Source of the DNA: Mogibacterium sp.
Lineage (GTDB): Bacteria > Bacillota > Clostridia > Peptostreptococcales > Anaerovoracaceae
Direction: 5' to 3'
Assembly: GCA_017404265.1 (NCBI GenBank)
Contig: JAFRCS010000011.1
Location: forward strand, 1 to 64,000
DNA: 64,000 bases
Shown one piece after another: positions 43,798-52,550 of the stretch (its first letter is position 1; each line of letters opens with the position of its first letter). Under the pieces are notes generated by a model, which saw only the letters and a program-made list of their open reading frames with translations, was not told the origin of the DNA and did not search any database. Both the position numbers and the translations under genes were made by a program.

Positions 43798-45003
43798 TTA
43801 ATCGTGGATCTCTATCGAGAATTTTCCTGTCTTCGGCTTGAAACAGCCTATGACAGCGGTCTCGCATCCCTTCTCTCCCAGCTGTTCCGTGAGCCTCGGC
43901 AGTTCGCTTTCGTTCACGGCTATCAGCAGGCCTCCGGATGACTGCGGATCGTACAGGCAGTCGATCCTTGCTCTCAGTTCCGCGTCTTTATCCGGATCCT
44001 TCGAGAGGAATTCTATGACTTCCTTACCCGTATAGTCTCTGTTGCGGTAAGCCCCTGCCGGTATTATTCCCATGGACGCCATCTCTATAGCTCTTGAGAA
44101 TACAGGCACCTTGTGGCTGTAAAGCTCGAGTGTCACATTTCCTGCCCTTGCCATCTCCGCGGCATGTCCAATAAGACCAAAGCCCGTGATGTCTGTACAT
44201 CCGTCGATCTTGACACCCTGCATGGCCTCCCAGGCATATTTGTTCAGGAAAGCCATTGTCGCCTCTATCTCGGCGTTCTCCTCTTCAGTCAGGAGATCCG
44301 CCTTGGCGGCCGTAGTAAGGATGCCTGTTCCGATCTTCTTTGTGATGACCAGCAGATTGCCGGCATTGGCGCTGTTGCTGAGTATATCGTCCGGATGAGC
44401 GAATCCTGTGACGGACAGGCCATACTTAGGCTCTTTATCATCTATGCTGTGACCGCCTACTATGGTAGCTCCGGCCTCGCTCACCTTGTCGTTACCTCCC
44501 TCGAGTATTCCCTTTACCGCTTCAAGCGGAAGCTTTCCGTTAGGGAAAGTCAGGAGATTCATGGCGAGCTTAGGCTGCCCTCCCATCGCGTAGACATCGC
44601 TCAGGGCGTTAGCGGCGGCAATCTGTCCGAACATGTACGGATCGTCCACTATAGGCGGGAAGAAATCCACTGTATTTATGACCGCTATGTCGTCGGTCAG
44701 TTTATAGACACATGCGTCATCGCTGCTCTCAAAACCGACGAGTATGCGCGGGTCGCTTATCTTAGGCAGGCCCGCCAAAAGATTAGATAGGACTCCCGGC
44801 CCTATTTTGGCGCCTCAACCGCCTGCACTTGTCATCTGCGTGAGCAGCACCTTTCCGGTCGAGTCGATGAAGTCTGTCTGTCCTACAGAGACACGTGAAG
44901 AAGCGCCTGAAGAACTGCCGTCTCCGTATGTGGCGGGCTCTATCTTGCAGGCGAGCTTTTCTTTTGCCTCTTTCAGTGTTTTCTCATCGATCTCTTTTCC
45001 CAT
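43798..45003 (-). CDS. selD: Selenide, water dikinase SelD, itself a selenoprotein (Sec63, in-frame TGA)
   Basis: Makes selenophosphate from selenide and ATP, the selenium donor for SelA, 401 residues. An in-frame TGA at 44815-44817 falls exactly at the family's catalytic Cys/Sec position: LTQMTSAGG-Sec-GAKIGPGVLSN. Translation continues through the normal PurM-like fold (VGFESSDDACVY, GGHSIDDKEPKYGLSVTG, DPQSSGGLL). A SECIS-like hairpin follows the TGA, and selA, selB and tRNA-Sec are in the window, so the codon should be read as Sec. The first 50 residues, including a Ser-rich stretch, form a longer leader than usual. A TATCAT -10 at 45014-45019 lies very close to the ATG, so the mRNA may be nearly leaderless. 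Confidence 0.93.
44773..44812 (-). promoter_or_regulatory. Bacterial SECIS element of selD
   Basis: Two bases after the TGA on the minus strand, CGCCAAAA pairs with TTTTGGCG. Inside it TAGG pairs with CCTA, closing a loop GCCGGGAGT with exposed G residues. Position and shape fit a SelB-binding bSECIS. Confidence 0.8.
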
Positions 45004-45064
45004 AGATGTATATATGATAACACCTTTTCACTTTTTTTAATACAAGATATTGTGTTTTTCTCTA

Positions 45065-45094
45065 TTGTCTTCTCAATATATGTTTATATATAAT
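45065..45094 (+). promoter_or_regulatory. uraA promoter
   Basis: -35 TTGTCT (45065-45070) and -10 TATAAT (45089-45094) are 18 bases apart, about 43 bases before the chosen uraA start. Confidence 0.65.
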
Positions 45095-45136
45095 TTACGC
45101 AATAAAAATTTCAACCCTAACGAAAGAGAGACTATC

Positions 45137-46474
45137 ATGGCTAAACAGAGACAGATCATCCAGATCCAGGAGAAAGTTCCTTTGAGTAAAGGTATTCCTC
45201 TCTCCATCCAGCACACATTCGCTATGTTCAGCGCATCCGTGCTGGTACCTTACATCTTCGGGATAAGCCCTTCCATCGCCCTTCTCATGAACGGTATCGG
45301 AACGCTTATCTTTATTTTTGTCACCCAGGGCAAAGCTCCGGCTTACCTCGGTTCCTCATTCGCGTTCATATCCCCTGCGCTCATCGTAATGAACAACCCT
45401 GAGCTCGGCTACAGATACGCGCTAGGCGGATTCGTGGTAACTGGACTGATGATGTGCGCCGTCGCGATACTGATAAAGTTCGTGGGCACCAGATGGATCG
45501 ATGCCATCCTGCCTCCTGCAGCCATGGGCCCTATCGTAGCGCTCATCGGTCTTGAGCTTGCGGGCAGCGCCGCTCAGACAGCCGGCATCCTGGGCGATGA
45601 CGGAAGCATGGTCGCTGACCTCGACCCAAAGGTCCTGATAGTATTCCTCGTAACACTGCTGCTGGCCATATTCGGCGGAGTCCTCTACAGAGGATTCGCG
45701 AGCGCCATAGCTATCCTGATCGCGATCTGCGCAGGCTATGTCCTGGCTCTCATATTCGGGCTTGTGGACTTCTCGGCAGTCGGGACCGCGGGATTGTTCG
45801 AACTCCCTGCATTCCAGACACCGCAGTGGAGCGGACAGGCAATTGCCATCATAATCCCTGCGACGCTGGTAGTCGTATCCGAGCACATCGGACACCAGGT
45901 AGTCACATCCGAGGTCGTTGGAAAAGACCTCCTGAAGGACCCTGGTCTCCACAGATCGATGTTCGCTGACGGATTTTCGACAGCGCTCTCCGGATTCTGC
46001 GGATCCTGCCCTACCACCACATACGGTGAGAACATCGGCGTAATGGCCATCACAAAGGTCTACAGCGTATATGTTATCGGCGGAGCGGCATGTTTCTCCA
46101 TCCTGCTCTCCTTCATCGGCAAGGCTTCGGCTCTCATCCAGACCATCCCTGGCCCTGTAATGGGCGGCGTGAGCTTCCTGCTCTACGGAATGATCGGAGC
46201 TTCCGGTATCAGACTGATGGTTGATTCCAAGATAGACTACTCCAAGGCACGCAACCTGGCGCTTACTTCAGTGGTATTCGTAGTCGGACTCTCCGGCATC
46301 GCCATCAACCTCGGACAGGTCCAGCTCAAGGGAATGAGCCTGGCAGCCGTAGTCGGAATGGTACTCGGACTCGTAATGTACCTGCTTGACAAGTTCAAAC
46401 TCACGAACGAGTATGAAGAAGAAGATGCTGACGAAGATCAGGAAAAACTCAAGACCTTCGCTTCGACAAGATAA
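45137..46474 (+). CDS. uraA: Uracil permease (NCS2 family)
   Basis: Proton-coupled uracil importer of the inner membrane, 445 residues, about 14 membrane segments. The QH motif of the first segment (SIQHTFAMFSASVLVP) and the substrate-site VVSEHIGHQVVTSEVVGKDL and TTTYGENIGVMAI match UraA rather than xanthine permeases. I chose the ATG at 45137 (MAKQRQIIQ), preceded by AAAGAGAG; the upstream frame looks non-coding. The acidic C-terminal tail (YEEEDADEDQEK) is cytoplasmic. Fits with uridine kinase for pyrimidine salvage. Confidence 0.94.
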   Translation: MAKQRQIIQIQEKVPLSKGIPLSIQHTFAMFSASVLVPYIFGISPSIALLMNGIGTLIFIFVTQGKAPAYLGSSFAFISPALIVMNNPELGYRYALGGFVVTGLMMCAVAILIKFVGTRWIDAILPPAAMGPIVALIGLELAGSAAQTAGILGDDGSMVADLDPKVLIVFLVTLLLAIFGGVLYRGFASAIAILIAICAGYVLALIFGLVDFSAVGTAGLFELPAFQTPQWSGQAIAIIIPATLVVVSEHIGHQVVTSEVVGKDLLKDPGLHRSMFADGFSTALSGFCGSCPTTTYGENIGVMAITKVYSVYVIGGAACFSILLSFIGKASALIQTIPGPVMGGVSFLLYGMIGASGIRLMVDSKIDYSKARNLALTSVVFVVGLSGIAINLGQVQLKGMSLAAVVGMVLGLVMYLLDKFKLTNEYEEEDADEDQEKLKTFASTR

Positions 46475-46491
46475 AAACAGAAAATAATAAG

Positions 46492-46522
46492 TGAGCCGTT
46501 TTCACAAACGGCTCATTTTTTT
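46492..46522 (+). terminator. uraA terminator
   Basis: TGAGCCGTTT pairs with AAACGGCTCA around a short loop, followed by seven T residues. Confidence 0.9.
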
Positions 46523-46585
46523 GCCGGTTTCTGTGATACAATCCTCTTGTACTTAGATATAGCAAACTATTGCGGAGGAATAAAG

Positions 46586-47731
46586 ATGAAAAAAGAAAGG
46601 ATCCTCGTCATGAACCTCGGCTCCACTTCGAGCAAGATCGCGGTTTACGACGATGACAAGGAAGTGTTCAACGACACCATACGCCACTCGACAGAAGAGC
46701 TCGCTCCTTTCGGAGACGTTGTAGAGCAGTTCGAATTCAGAAGGGACAAGATATTCGAATCCATGGAAAAAAACGGCGTTCCGGTCGACTCACTCACAGC
46801 CGCGGTATCCAGAGGCGGCAACATCATAGCCTGCCCTCACGGCGCCATCGGCATCGATCAGGCTATGATAGACTACCTGACCAGACCTGAGGATATGGCC
46901 AAGCACCCTTCGCTCATCGGAAGCATGATAGCCTTTGACCTCAACAAGGAGAAAGGCATCCCTGTATGCATCTATGACGCGATAGGCACGGATGAGAAAA
47001 TCCCTGTCTGCAGAGTCAGCGGAGTGCCTGAACTTCCTCACTTCACCGTAGGCCACACTCTCAACACGCGCGCAATGGCCATCAAGTGCGCAGAGGAAAA
47101 GCTCGGCAAAAGATTCGACGAGTGCACTTTCATCGTGGCTCATCTGGGCGGAGGCAGTTCTATCAGACTGTACAAGAACGGAGTCAACATCGACAGCGCC
47201 AACGATGACGAAGGCAACTTCACACCGGAGCGCGGAGGCGGAGTAGGAGCCAAAGGGCTCGTAGATCTCTGCTACAGCGGCAAGTATACATATAAAGAAG
47301 CCATGAAGCTCTTCCACGGCAAGGGCGGACTCATCGCCCACCTCGGTACAGCAGACGCGCGTGACGTAGAAAAGATGATCGATGACGGCGATGGCTACGC
47401 GGCCATAGTTTATGAAGCCATGTGCCTCAATGTCGCAAAGGATATCGCCAAACTGGCGGCTACTGTCTCCGGCAAGGTCGACAGGATAATCCTCACCGGC
47501 GGCATCTCCTATTCGAAGTATGTTGCCGATTACATCACTGAGCATGTCAGTTTCATCTGCCCTGTCGAGGTCATGGCCGGCGAGTACGAGATGGAAGCTC
47601 TCGCAGCCGGCTGCCTCAGAGTTCTGCGCGGCGAAGAAAAGCTGCAGGACTTCGGCGAGATCGCAGCGACCGCAAAGGACCGCATCCGCATCTACCCGGG
47701 CGTTGAACCGTACATAGCTCCAAAGCGTTAA
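46586..47731 (+). CDS. buk: Butyrate kinase (acetokinase family)
   Basis: Acetokinase-family enzyme making butyrate and ATP from butyryl phosphate, 381 residues. ILVMNLGSTSSKIAVY is the N-terminal phosphate-binding start; FIVAHLGGGSSIRLYKNG and IILTGGISYSKYV are the matching C-terminal motifs. The ATG at 46586 has a GGAGG site. Phosphotransbutyrylase, its usual partner, is not adjacent. Branched-chain acyl phosphates are possible alternative substrates. Followed by a palindromic repeat, a terminator and a second repeat. Confidence 0.9.
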   Translation: MKKERILVMNLGSTSSKIAVYDDDKEVFNDTIRHSTEELAPFGDVVEQFEFRRDKIFESMEKNGVPVDSLTAAVSRGGNIIACPHGAIGIDQAMIDYLTRPEDMAKHPSLIGSMIAFDLNKEKGIPVCIYDAIGTDEKIPVCRVSGVPELPHFTVGHTLNTRAMAIKCAEEKLGKRFDECTFIVAHLGGGSSIRLYKNGVNIDSANDDEGNFTPERGGGVGAKGLVDLCYSGKYTYKEAMKLFHGKGGLIAHLGTADARDVEKMIDDGDGYAAIVYEAMCLNVAKDIAKLAATVSGKVDRIILTGGISYSKYVADYITEHVSFICPVEVMAGEYEMEALAAGCLRVLRGEEKLQDFGEIAATAKDRIRIYPGVEPYIAPKR

Positions 47732-47735
47732 GTTT

Positions 47736-47755
47736 ATGTAAAGTCTTCTTTACAT
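47736..47755. repeat. Palindromic repeat copy 4, after buk
   Basis: ATGTAAAG-TCTT-CTTTACAT, four bases after the buk stop codon and before the shared terminator. Confidence 0.85.
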
Positions 47756-47768
47756 AACCGGGCAATAT

Positions 47769-47798
47769 AAAACACGCTTCTTCAGGAAGCGTGTTTTT
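47769..47798. terminator. Bidirectional terminator between buk and the aminotransferase
   Basis: AAAACACGCTTC pairs with GGAAGCGTGTTTT around a short loop, with A and T runs on both sides. It sits between palindromic repeats 4 and 5. Confidence 0.9.
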
Positions 47799-47810
47799 GT
47801 TGGTAATATA

Positions 47811-47830
47811 ATGTAAAGTTATCTTTACAT
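47811..47830. repeat. Palindromic repeat copy 5, at the aminotransferase stop
   Basis: ATGTAAAG-TTAT-CTTTACAT. Its last base is the first base of the minus-strand TAA stop of the aminotransferase gene. Confidence 0.85.
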
Positions 47831-49026
47831 TATATCAGATTGAATCTTTTTCCGAGATTCATCCAGGATTCCTTTGAGTTCTGTATGGTCTCGTTCTTTC
47901 CACAGAAAGAAGCTCTTACCCAGCCCGGTCCGTTGAACGCACTTCCCGGTGTGATCAGTATCCTCTCCTCCTTGGCTGCCGATACGAAGTCATATTCGTT
48001 CTCTACCGGCGACTTGATCCACATGTAGAACGCGCCCTGAGGATAAAGCGCTTCAAGCCCTGCGCCGGTCACTATCTCATAAAGATCCTTTGCGTTTTTC
48101 TTGTAGTAATCAAGATCAGATCTCGCTTTAAGGCATCTTTCAACTACCAGTTCCTGTATGGTCGGAGCATTCGTGCCTCCGAGCACCCTGCCTGCGACTA
48201 TGAGAGCTTCACTAAGTTCAGCATGGCCTTCAGCGCATTTCGGAACAGCCACATAGCCTATACGGTCGCCCGGCATCGAAAGTGACTTCGACCAGGAATA
48301 TGCGATCAGCGAGTCAGCGTAGTAATCTCCCGGGAACGGAACATCACTGCCGTCATATACCAGTTCTCTGTACGGTTCATCACAGATCAGATAAATGGTA
48401 TGTCCGAACCTTTCCTCTGCCTCTCTCAGCACGTCCGCTACAGCGTCCAGGGCCTTTCTGGAATAGATCTTGCCCGTCGGGTTGTTAGGATTGTTGAGCA
48501 TGACGCCCTTGACCTCCGGAACGAGGAGCTTTCTTAGAGCTTCCGCGTCAGGGTCGAAGTCCAGTTCTTCATTTGCCGGGACTACGATGGTCCCAGCGCC
48601 CCAGTTACGAGCCCAGTTGGCATATTCGACAAAGTACGGCGCAAACACTACCAGCTTGTCGCCCGGATCGAAGATGCACTTGTTGATCATGTTTATGGAA
48701 TATGCCGCTCCGCACGACATGATTATGTGATCCACATCGAAATAGTCGCCGCCTGCCCTCTCGTTTAGGTCATCAGCTATCGCCTTTCTTGTGGATTCGT
48801 AGCCGGCATTAGACGGATACCCGTGAACATAGAGCGGATCGAGTTCGTGATTGATCTCATCTATTGCGTCAAAAACTTCCTGTGGCGGCTTAAGTCCCGG
48901 GTTTCCTATGCTGAAATCATAAACGTTTTCAGCACCATAGACCTTAGCCATTCTCTTGCCTTCCTCGAACATAGCTCTTATCTGTGAGCTGCCCGCGAGG
49001 AAAGGCTCCATTGCTTTGGAAATCAT
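47830..49026 (-). CDS. Class I/II pyridoxal-phosphate aminotransferase
   Basis: Fold-type I aminotransferase of 398 residues, AspC-like, likely acting on an aromatic, aspartate or alanine-type substrate. NNPNNPTGKIY and YSWSKSLSMPGDRIGYVA (PLP lysine in SWSKSLSM) are visible, with Arg in WVRASFCG near the end for the substrate carboxylate. The ATG at 49026 has an AGGAGGG site; an upstream in-frame ATG lacks one. The exact substrate cannot be told. Divergent from the DUF1015 gene. Confidence 0.88.
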   Translation of the reverse strand: MISKAMEPFLAGSSQIRAMFEEGKRMAKVYGAENVYDFSIGNPGLKPPQEVFDAIDEINHELDPLYVHGYPSNAGYESTRKAIADDLNERAGGDYFDVDHIIMSCGAAYSINMINKCIFDPGDKLVVFAPYFVEYANWARNWGAGTIVVPANEELDFDPDAEALRKLLVPEVKGVMLNNPNNPTGKIYSRKALDAVADVLREAEERFGHTIYLICDEPYRELVYDGSDVPFPGDYYADSLIAYSWSKSLSMPGDRIGYVAVPKCAEGHAELSEALIVAGRVLGGTNAPTIQELVVERCLKARSDLDYYKKNAKDLYEIVTGAGLEALYPQGAFYMWIKSPVENEYDFVSAAKEERILITPGSAFNGPGWVRASFCGKNETIQNSKESWMNLGKRFNLI

Positions 49027-49228
49027 TGAAATCCCTCCTGAGCAAATGCATATAAAACACTTATTTATCAAGGCCGCGCGAGCCCTTTCTTCTTATCATA
49101 ATTGTACCACATATGACCTTGCAAATAATCCCTTTTTGGTCGATAATAAGTACAGTAAACAAGCGCTGCCGCAGCATGTGCGGCGGACGTTTCCTGATGC
49201 TGTTTATTCAAAATTTGGAGGAATACAA

Positions 49229-50539
49229 ATGGCAAAATATGATTGGAGCAAGTTCGGTCTGCATGTACCTCAGATCATGCTGCCGAAAGAAGGAACGGAC
49301 TATTTCAAATGGGCTGTCGTAGCATGCGACCAGTTCACATCCGAGCCTGAGTACTGGGACAAAGTCGAGGAGATCGTAGGTGACGCGCCGTCGACACTCA
49401 GACTGATGCTTCCTGAGCTTTACCTCGACAAGCCGGGTGAAGCTGAGAGGATCAAAGATATCCGCGCAGCCATGGACAAGTATCTTGCAGACGGCACTCT
49501 CAGAAAGATGGATCCCGGCTGCATGCTCGTAAAGAGGACTGCTGAAGGCCGTACACGTCTCGGCCTGGTCATCGCTACAGACCTCGAGGCATATGACTTC
49601 AACAAGGGCTCGACTTCTCTCACAAGAGCGACTGAGGGCACAGTAGTAGAACGTATACCGCCTCGCCTGAGGATCAGAGGAGACGCTCCTATTGAGATGC
49701 CTCACATCCTCATCCTTATCGACGACCCTGACAAGACAGTCATCGAGCCGCTCGTTGACCAGCCTAGGGAAGTCATCTATGACACAGACCTCATGATGGA
49801 TGGCGGACACATCACAGGTTCTTTCATTGAAGAGAAGAACCTTGAGGGCGCTAAGGAAGCTCTTTCCGCTCTCTATGACAAGGCTGAAGAGAAATACGGC
49901 GCAGGCCATGTCATCTTCCAGGCCATGGGAGACGGCAACCACTCGCTGGCTACAGCCAAGACTGCATGGGAAAACATCAAGAAGACTCTCTCTCCTGAAG
50001 AGATCGAGGGACACCCTGCAAGATACGCTCTTTGCGAGATCGAAAACATCCATGATGACGGCATCGTATTCGAGCCTATCCACAGAGTTATCTTCGCTAA
50101 GGAAGGCCAGTCCGGAATGGATCTCGTAGACAAGCTTCTTGGCCACCTCAATAAGCTGAACGGCAAGGCATATCTGGCTGACGCTGATGCCGCCGTACCT
50201 GAAGGCGCATTCGAGATCCCTTACATCACTGGTGAAAAGAGAGGCAAGATCATTATCGAGAAGCCTGAGAGCAAGCTGGAAGTCGGCGCGCTTCAGGCAG
50301 CCCTTGACATCATGGTCAAGGAAGAGAAAGTCTGCGATATCGACTACATCCACGGCGCTGCTGTCGTTGAGAGACTGTCCGCAAAGGACGGCAATGCAGG
50401 ATTCCTGCTGCCTCCAATGGACAAGTTCATGCTCTTCCCTGCTGTTGCCGCTGACGGAGCTCTTCCTCGCAAGACATTCTCGATGGGTGAAGCTAACGAG
50501 AAGAGATACTATATCGAATCCCGTTACATCGCCAAGTAA
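49229..50539 (+). CDS. DUF1015 family protein
   Basis: Cytoplasmic protein of 436 residues belonging to the DUF1015 family, whose function is not settled. Landmarks are an N-terminal SKFGLHVPQIMLPKEGTDYF, the central YDTDLMMDGGHITGSFI and the characteristic MGDGNHSLATAKTAWENIK with a His-containing loop. GGAGG precedes the ATG at 49229. In many Firmicutes the family lies near serine-biosynthesis genes; here the divergent neighbour is an aminotransferase, which may reflect the same link. Confidence 0.85.
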   Translation: MAKYDWSKFGLHVPQIMLPKEGTDYFKWAVVACDQFTSEPEYWDKVEEIVGDAPSTLRLMLPELYLDKPGEAERIKDIRAAMDKYLADGTLRKMDPGCMLVKRTAEGRTRLGLVIATDLEAYDFNKGSTSLTRATEGTVVERIPPRLRIRGDAPIEMPHILILIDDPDKTVIEPLVDQPREVIYDTDLMMDGGHITGSFIEEKNLEGAKEALSALYDKAEEKYGAGHVIFQAMGDGNHSLATAKTAWENIKKTLSPEEIEGHPARYALCEIENIHDDGIVFEPIHRVIFAKEGQSGMDLVDKLLGHLNKLNGKAYLADADAAVPEGAFEIPYITGEKRGKIIIEKPESKLEVGALQAALDIMVKEEKVCDIDYIHGAAVVERLSAKDGNAGFLLPPMDKFMLFPAVAADGALPRKTFSMGEANEKRYYIESRYIAK

Positions 50540-50565
50540 ATCGGCTTAAAATCGTTTGTAACAGA

Positions 50566-50600
50566 AAAACTGACGCAGACTGATATCTGCGTCAGTTTTG
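50566..50600. terminator. Bidirectional terminator after the DUF1015 gene
   Basis: AAACTGACGCAGA pairs with TCTGCGTCAGTTT around a six-base loop. It serves the convergent DUF1015 and secreted-protein genes. Confidence 0.9.
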
Positions 50601-50620
50601 TTATTTACTCGCTTTATAAG

Positions 50621-51565
50621 TCAATATACGTTGAACGGCTTGTTGACCAGTGTGAGGGTCTGTACAGAATCCGTGGCTATCACCTGATAAGTATATGAAC
50701 CTCTTTTGAGCTTCTTGAACTTTATCTTACTATCCAGCTTTTTTACACTGTAAGATTTTGCGTTAGGCTTTTTAGATGCCTTCAGCACCGCTGTACCCGC
50801 GCTGTCGAGCACCTGTACGGTCACCTTCTTGATCTTTTTGTTGGACTTGACCGTTCCCTTTATAGTGAATGCCTTGCCCTTCTTCACCCTGGAAGGAGCT
50901 TTGACCGATTTGATCTTGAGCGTACTTGTAGGGACTGCCGCCGCAGAAGACGTGCTGCTTGGTTTTGTCCTGGTAGAAGCATTGATCTCGCTTATGTACC
51001 AGTATTTTGTCACTCTGCTCACATTGAGCATGGTAGTGTCTTCCCATTTCTGGATGCCTTTGTTGTTGAGACCGGTGTTGCGTGACGAGTCCGCGGCGTA
51101 AAGCACTCCGTTCTTTACGCTTACTACCAGCACTCCGTGCGTTCCTGAAACCGCAGCGTTATCTCCATGCACGACAATGCCTTCCGGATGCACCCTGAGA
51201 AGATCCTCTATCTCCTTTACCCTTGCCGCGTCTCCATTCCCGTTGAAGTATCCACAGTCTACCTTGTAGACAAGGCCTTCTACATCTACCTTGAATGAAT
51301 TGAGCAGCAATCCGAAGATCGTGGCGATGCTGCGCAGCGACTCATTGCTTATCTTTGTCCAGTCGCCCCTGCCTTTAATGATGCACGCTCTTCTGATCAT
51401 GATCTTTGATGCCGTGAGTATGCAGTCCCCGCTCTTGTAATCCGAGGCAGGCGTATAGTATACCGCCTTGTCATCAAGCGATGATTGCGCGGCAAAAGCA
51501 GGCGCCGGCATGACCGTTACCAGAAGCGCCAGGGCTATCAATAATGTCGTAAACCTTTTTTTCAT
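50621..51565 (-). CDS. Secreted protein: C39-like papain-fold domain plus lysine-rich C-terminal beta domain
   Basis: Exported protein of 314 residues with a classical signal peptide (MKKRFTTLLIALALL, cleavage after AFA). Residues about 30-195 hold a candidate cysteine-protease-like fold: GDCILTASKIMIRRA (possible nucleophile Cys47) and GTHGVLVVSVKNGVLYAADSS (possible His). This recalls C39-like peptidases, but it is only a pattern match. A Ser/Thr linker leads to a basic Ig-like domain (residues 220-314; APSRVKKGKAFTIKGTV) that could bind cell wall. The paralogue at 51632-52288 lacks this last domain. Confidence 0.68.
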   Translation of the reverse strand: MKKRFTTLLIALALLVTVMPAPAFAAQSSLDDKAVYYTPASDYKSGDCILTASKIMIRRACIIKGRGDWTKISNESLRSIATIFGLLLNSFKVDVEGLVYKVDCGYFNGNGDAARVKEIEDLLRVHPEGIVVHGDNAAVSGTHGVLVVSVKNGVLYAADSSRNTGLNNKGIQKWEDTTMLNVSRVTKYWYISEINASTRTKPSSTSSAAAVPTSTLKIKSVKAPSRVKKGKAFTIKGTVKSNKKIKKVTVQVLDSAGTAVLKASKKPNAKSYSVKKLDSKIKFKKLKRGSYTYQVIATDSVQTLTLVNKPFNVY

Positions 51566-51631
51566 ACAGATTCCTCCGCATTATAAAGGATAAACTCTTG
51601 CCCTTTTCCGGTAAACCAATCTAAACACTTG

Positions 51632-52288
51632 TTATGCCCGCCTTAATATATTGAAATACAATTCCTTTATCGGCTTTATCTTTGTTTCAGGTTCAGTGCG
51701 TACTATTTCGTCTATATACCAGTACTGTGTGACCATCCACGGATCCAGCATCGTGGTATCCTGCCACTTCTGTATGCCTTTGTTGAAGTCTCCCTTATTG
51801 TACGTAGCGTCGACCGCGTAAACCTGATAACCGTCGACTCCTACGACCAGAACTCCATGAGTCCCTGTTTCTGCGGCGCCTTCTCCGTGCACGACAATTC
51901 CTTCAGGATGCTCCTTAAGAAGCTGCCTGAACTCCTCTATCCTTTCGCCATCGGAACTGCCGCTGAACTCCGCGTATCTGACTCTGTATGAGAGTCCTTC
52001 ATCTACGAAGCGGAAATCACTTATAAGGCATCCGTCTTCATATGTGGCCGTTGGCCGGAGCAACTCATTCGTGATATCGCCCCACTCCGACTGACCGTTC
52101 ATGATGGCAGCTCTCTTTATCATCATCTTGGTCGCTGTCAGCACGCAGTCACCCGGTATGTAATCGGATTCCTCAGTGTGATATGTCGCGTTGCTCAGGA
52201 GCGGATCATCATCGGCAAAAGCCTGACCCGGTACACCCAGCACCAGCAATGCAAACATCAGAAATGCAGTGATCATTCTCTTTTTCAT
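51632..52288 (-). CDS. Secreted C39-like protein, short paralogue of the preceding gene product
   Basis: Exported protein of 218 residues; I chose the ATG at 52288 (MKKRMITAFLMFALL signal peptide, cleavage near AFA). The mature part parallels the 314-residue neighbour: SDYIPGDCVLTATKMMIKRAAI, HPEGIVVHGEGAAETGTHGVLVV, and NKGIQKWQDTTML near the end with YWYIDEI. It stops before any C-terminal Ig-like domain. A tandem duplication is evident. Function unknown; a wall- or peptide-directed hydrolase is a guess. Confidence 0.68.
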   Translation of the reverse strand: MKKRMITAFLMFALLVLGVPGQAFADDDPLLSNATYHTEESDYIPGDCVLTATKMMIKRAAIMNGQSEWGDITNELLRPTATYEDGCLISDFRFVDEGLSYRVRYAEFSGSSDGERIEEFRQLLKEHPEGIVVHGEGAAETGTHGVLVVGVDGYQVYAVDATYNKGDFNKGIQKWQDTTMLDPWMVTQYWYIDEIVRTEPETKIKPIKELYFNILRRA

Positions 52289-52356
52289 GGTGATAACCTC
52301 CTTTTTTGAGTAATAGTCCCCCACGATTACACAGAATAATCACGCTGTCCCTATAC

Positions 52357-52405
52357 GTAAACGAATCTAAATGCTTGTTATGCTCTTTCTTAACAGAATG
52401 AAATA
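52357..52405. repeat. Upstream block shared by the two secreted-protein genes
   Basis: This 49-base block resembles 51611-51657. Both share GTAAAC-AATCTAAA, CTTGTTATGC, CTTAA and TGAAATA in the same order with similar spacing. Each lies 45-120 bases upstream of one of the paralogous genes, so it is a common promoter/operator or a relic of tandem duplication. Confidence 0.6.
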
Positions 52406-52415
52406 TAAGCAAAAA

Positions 52416-52430
52416 AGGCCTTCAGGCCTG
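52416..52430 (-). terminator. Second terminator downstream of putP
   Basis: On the minus strand AGGCCT-GA-AGGCCT is followed by TTTTT. It stands 54 bases after the first putP terminator. Confidence 0.55.
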
Positions 52431-52483
52431 TTCTTATGTTTGCCGCCCTCTCCCGGACGGCCCATATGTAATCTGTATAACTA

Positions 52484-52516
52484 AAAAGATGCAGGCTTGT
52501 AAGCCTGCATCTTTTA
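52484..52516 (-). terminator. putP terminator
   Basis: AAAAGATGCAGGCTT pairs with AAGCCTGCATCTTTT around two bases, directly downstream of the putP stop codon. Confidence 0.9.
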
Positions 52517-52550
52517 ATTCTGTTTATTTGTCTGTAACTGTCTTGAGTAA

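Noticed and set aside
44815..44817. selD as a pseudogene broken by a stop codon.
   Set aside because: The TGA falls at the catalytic Sec/Cys position, the frame continues intact on both sides, a SECIS-like hairpin follows and the full Sec machinery is present.
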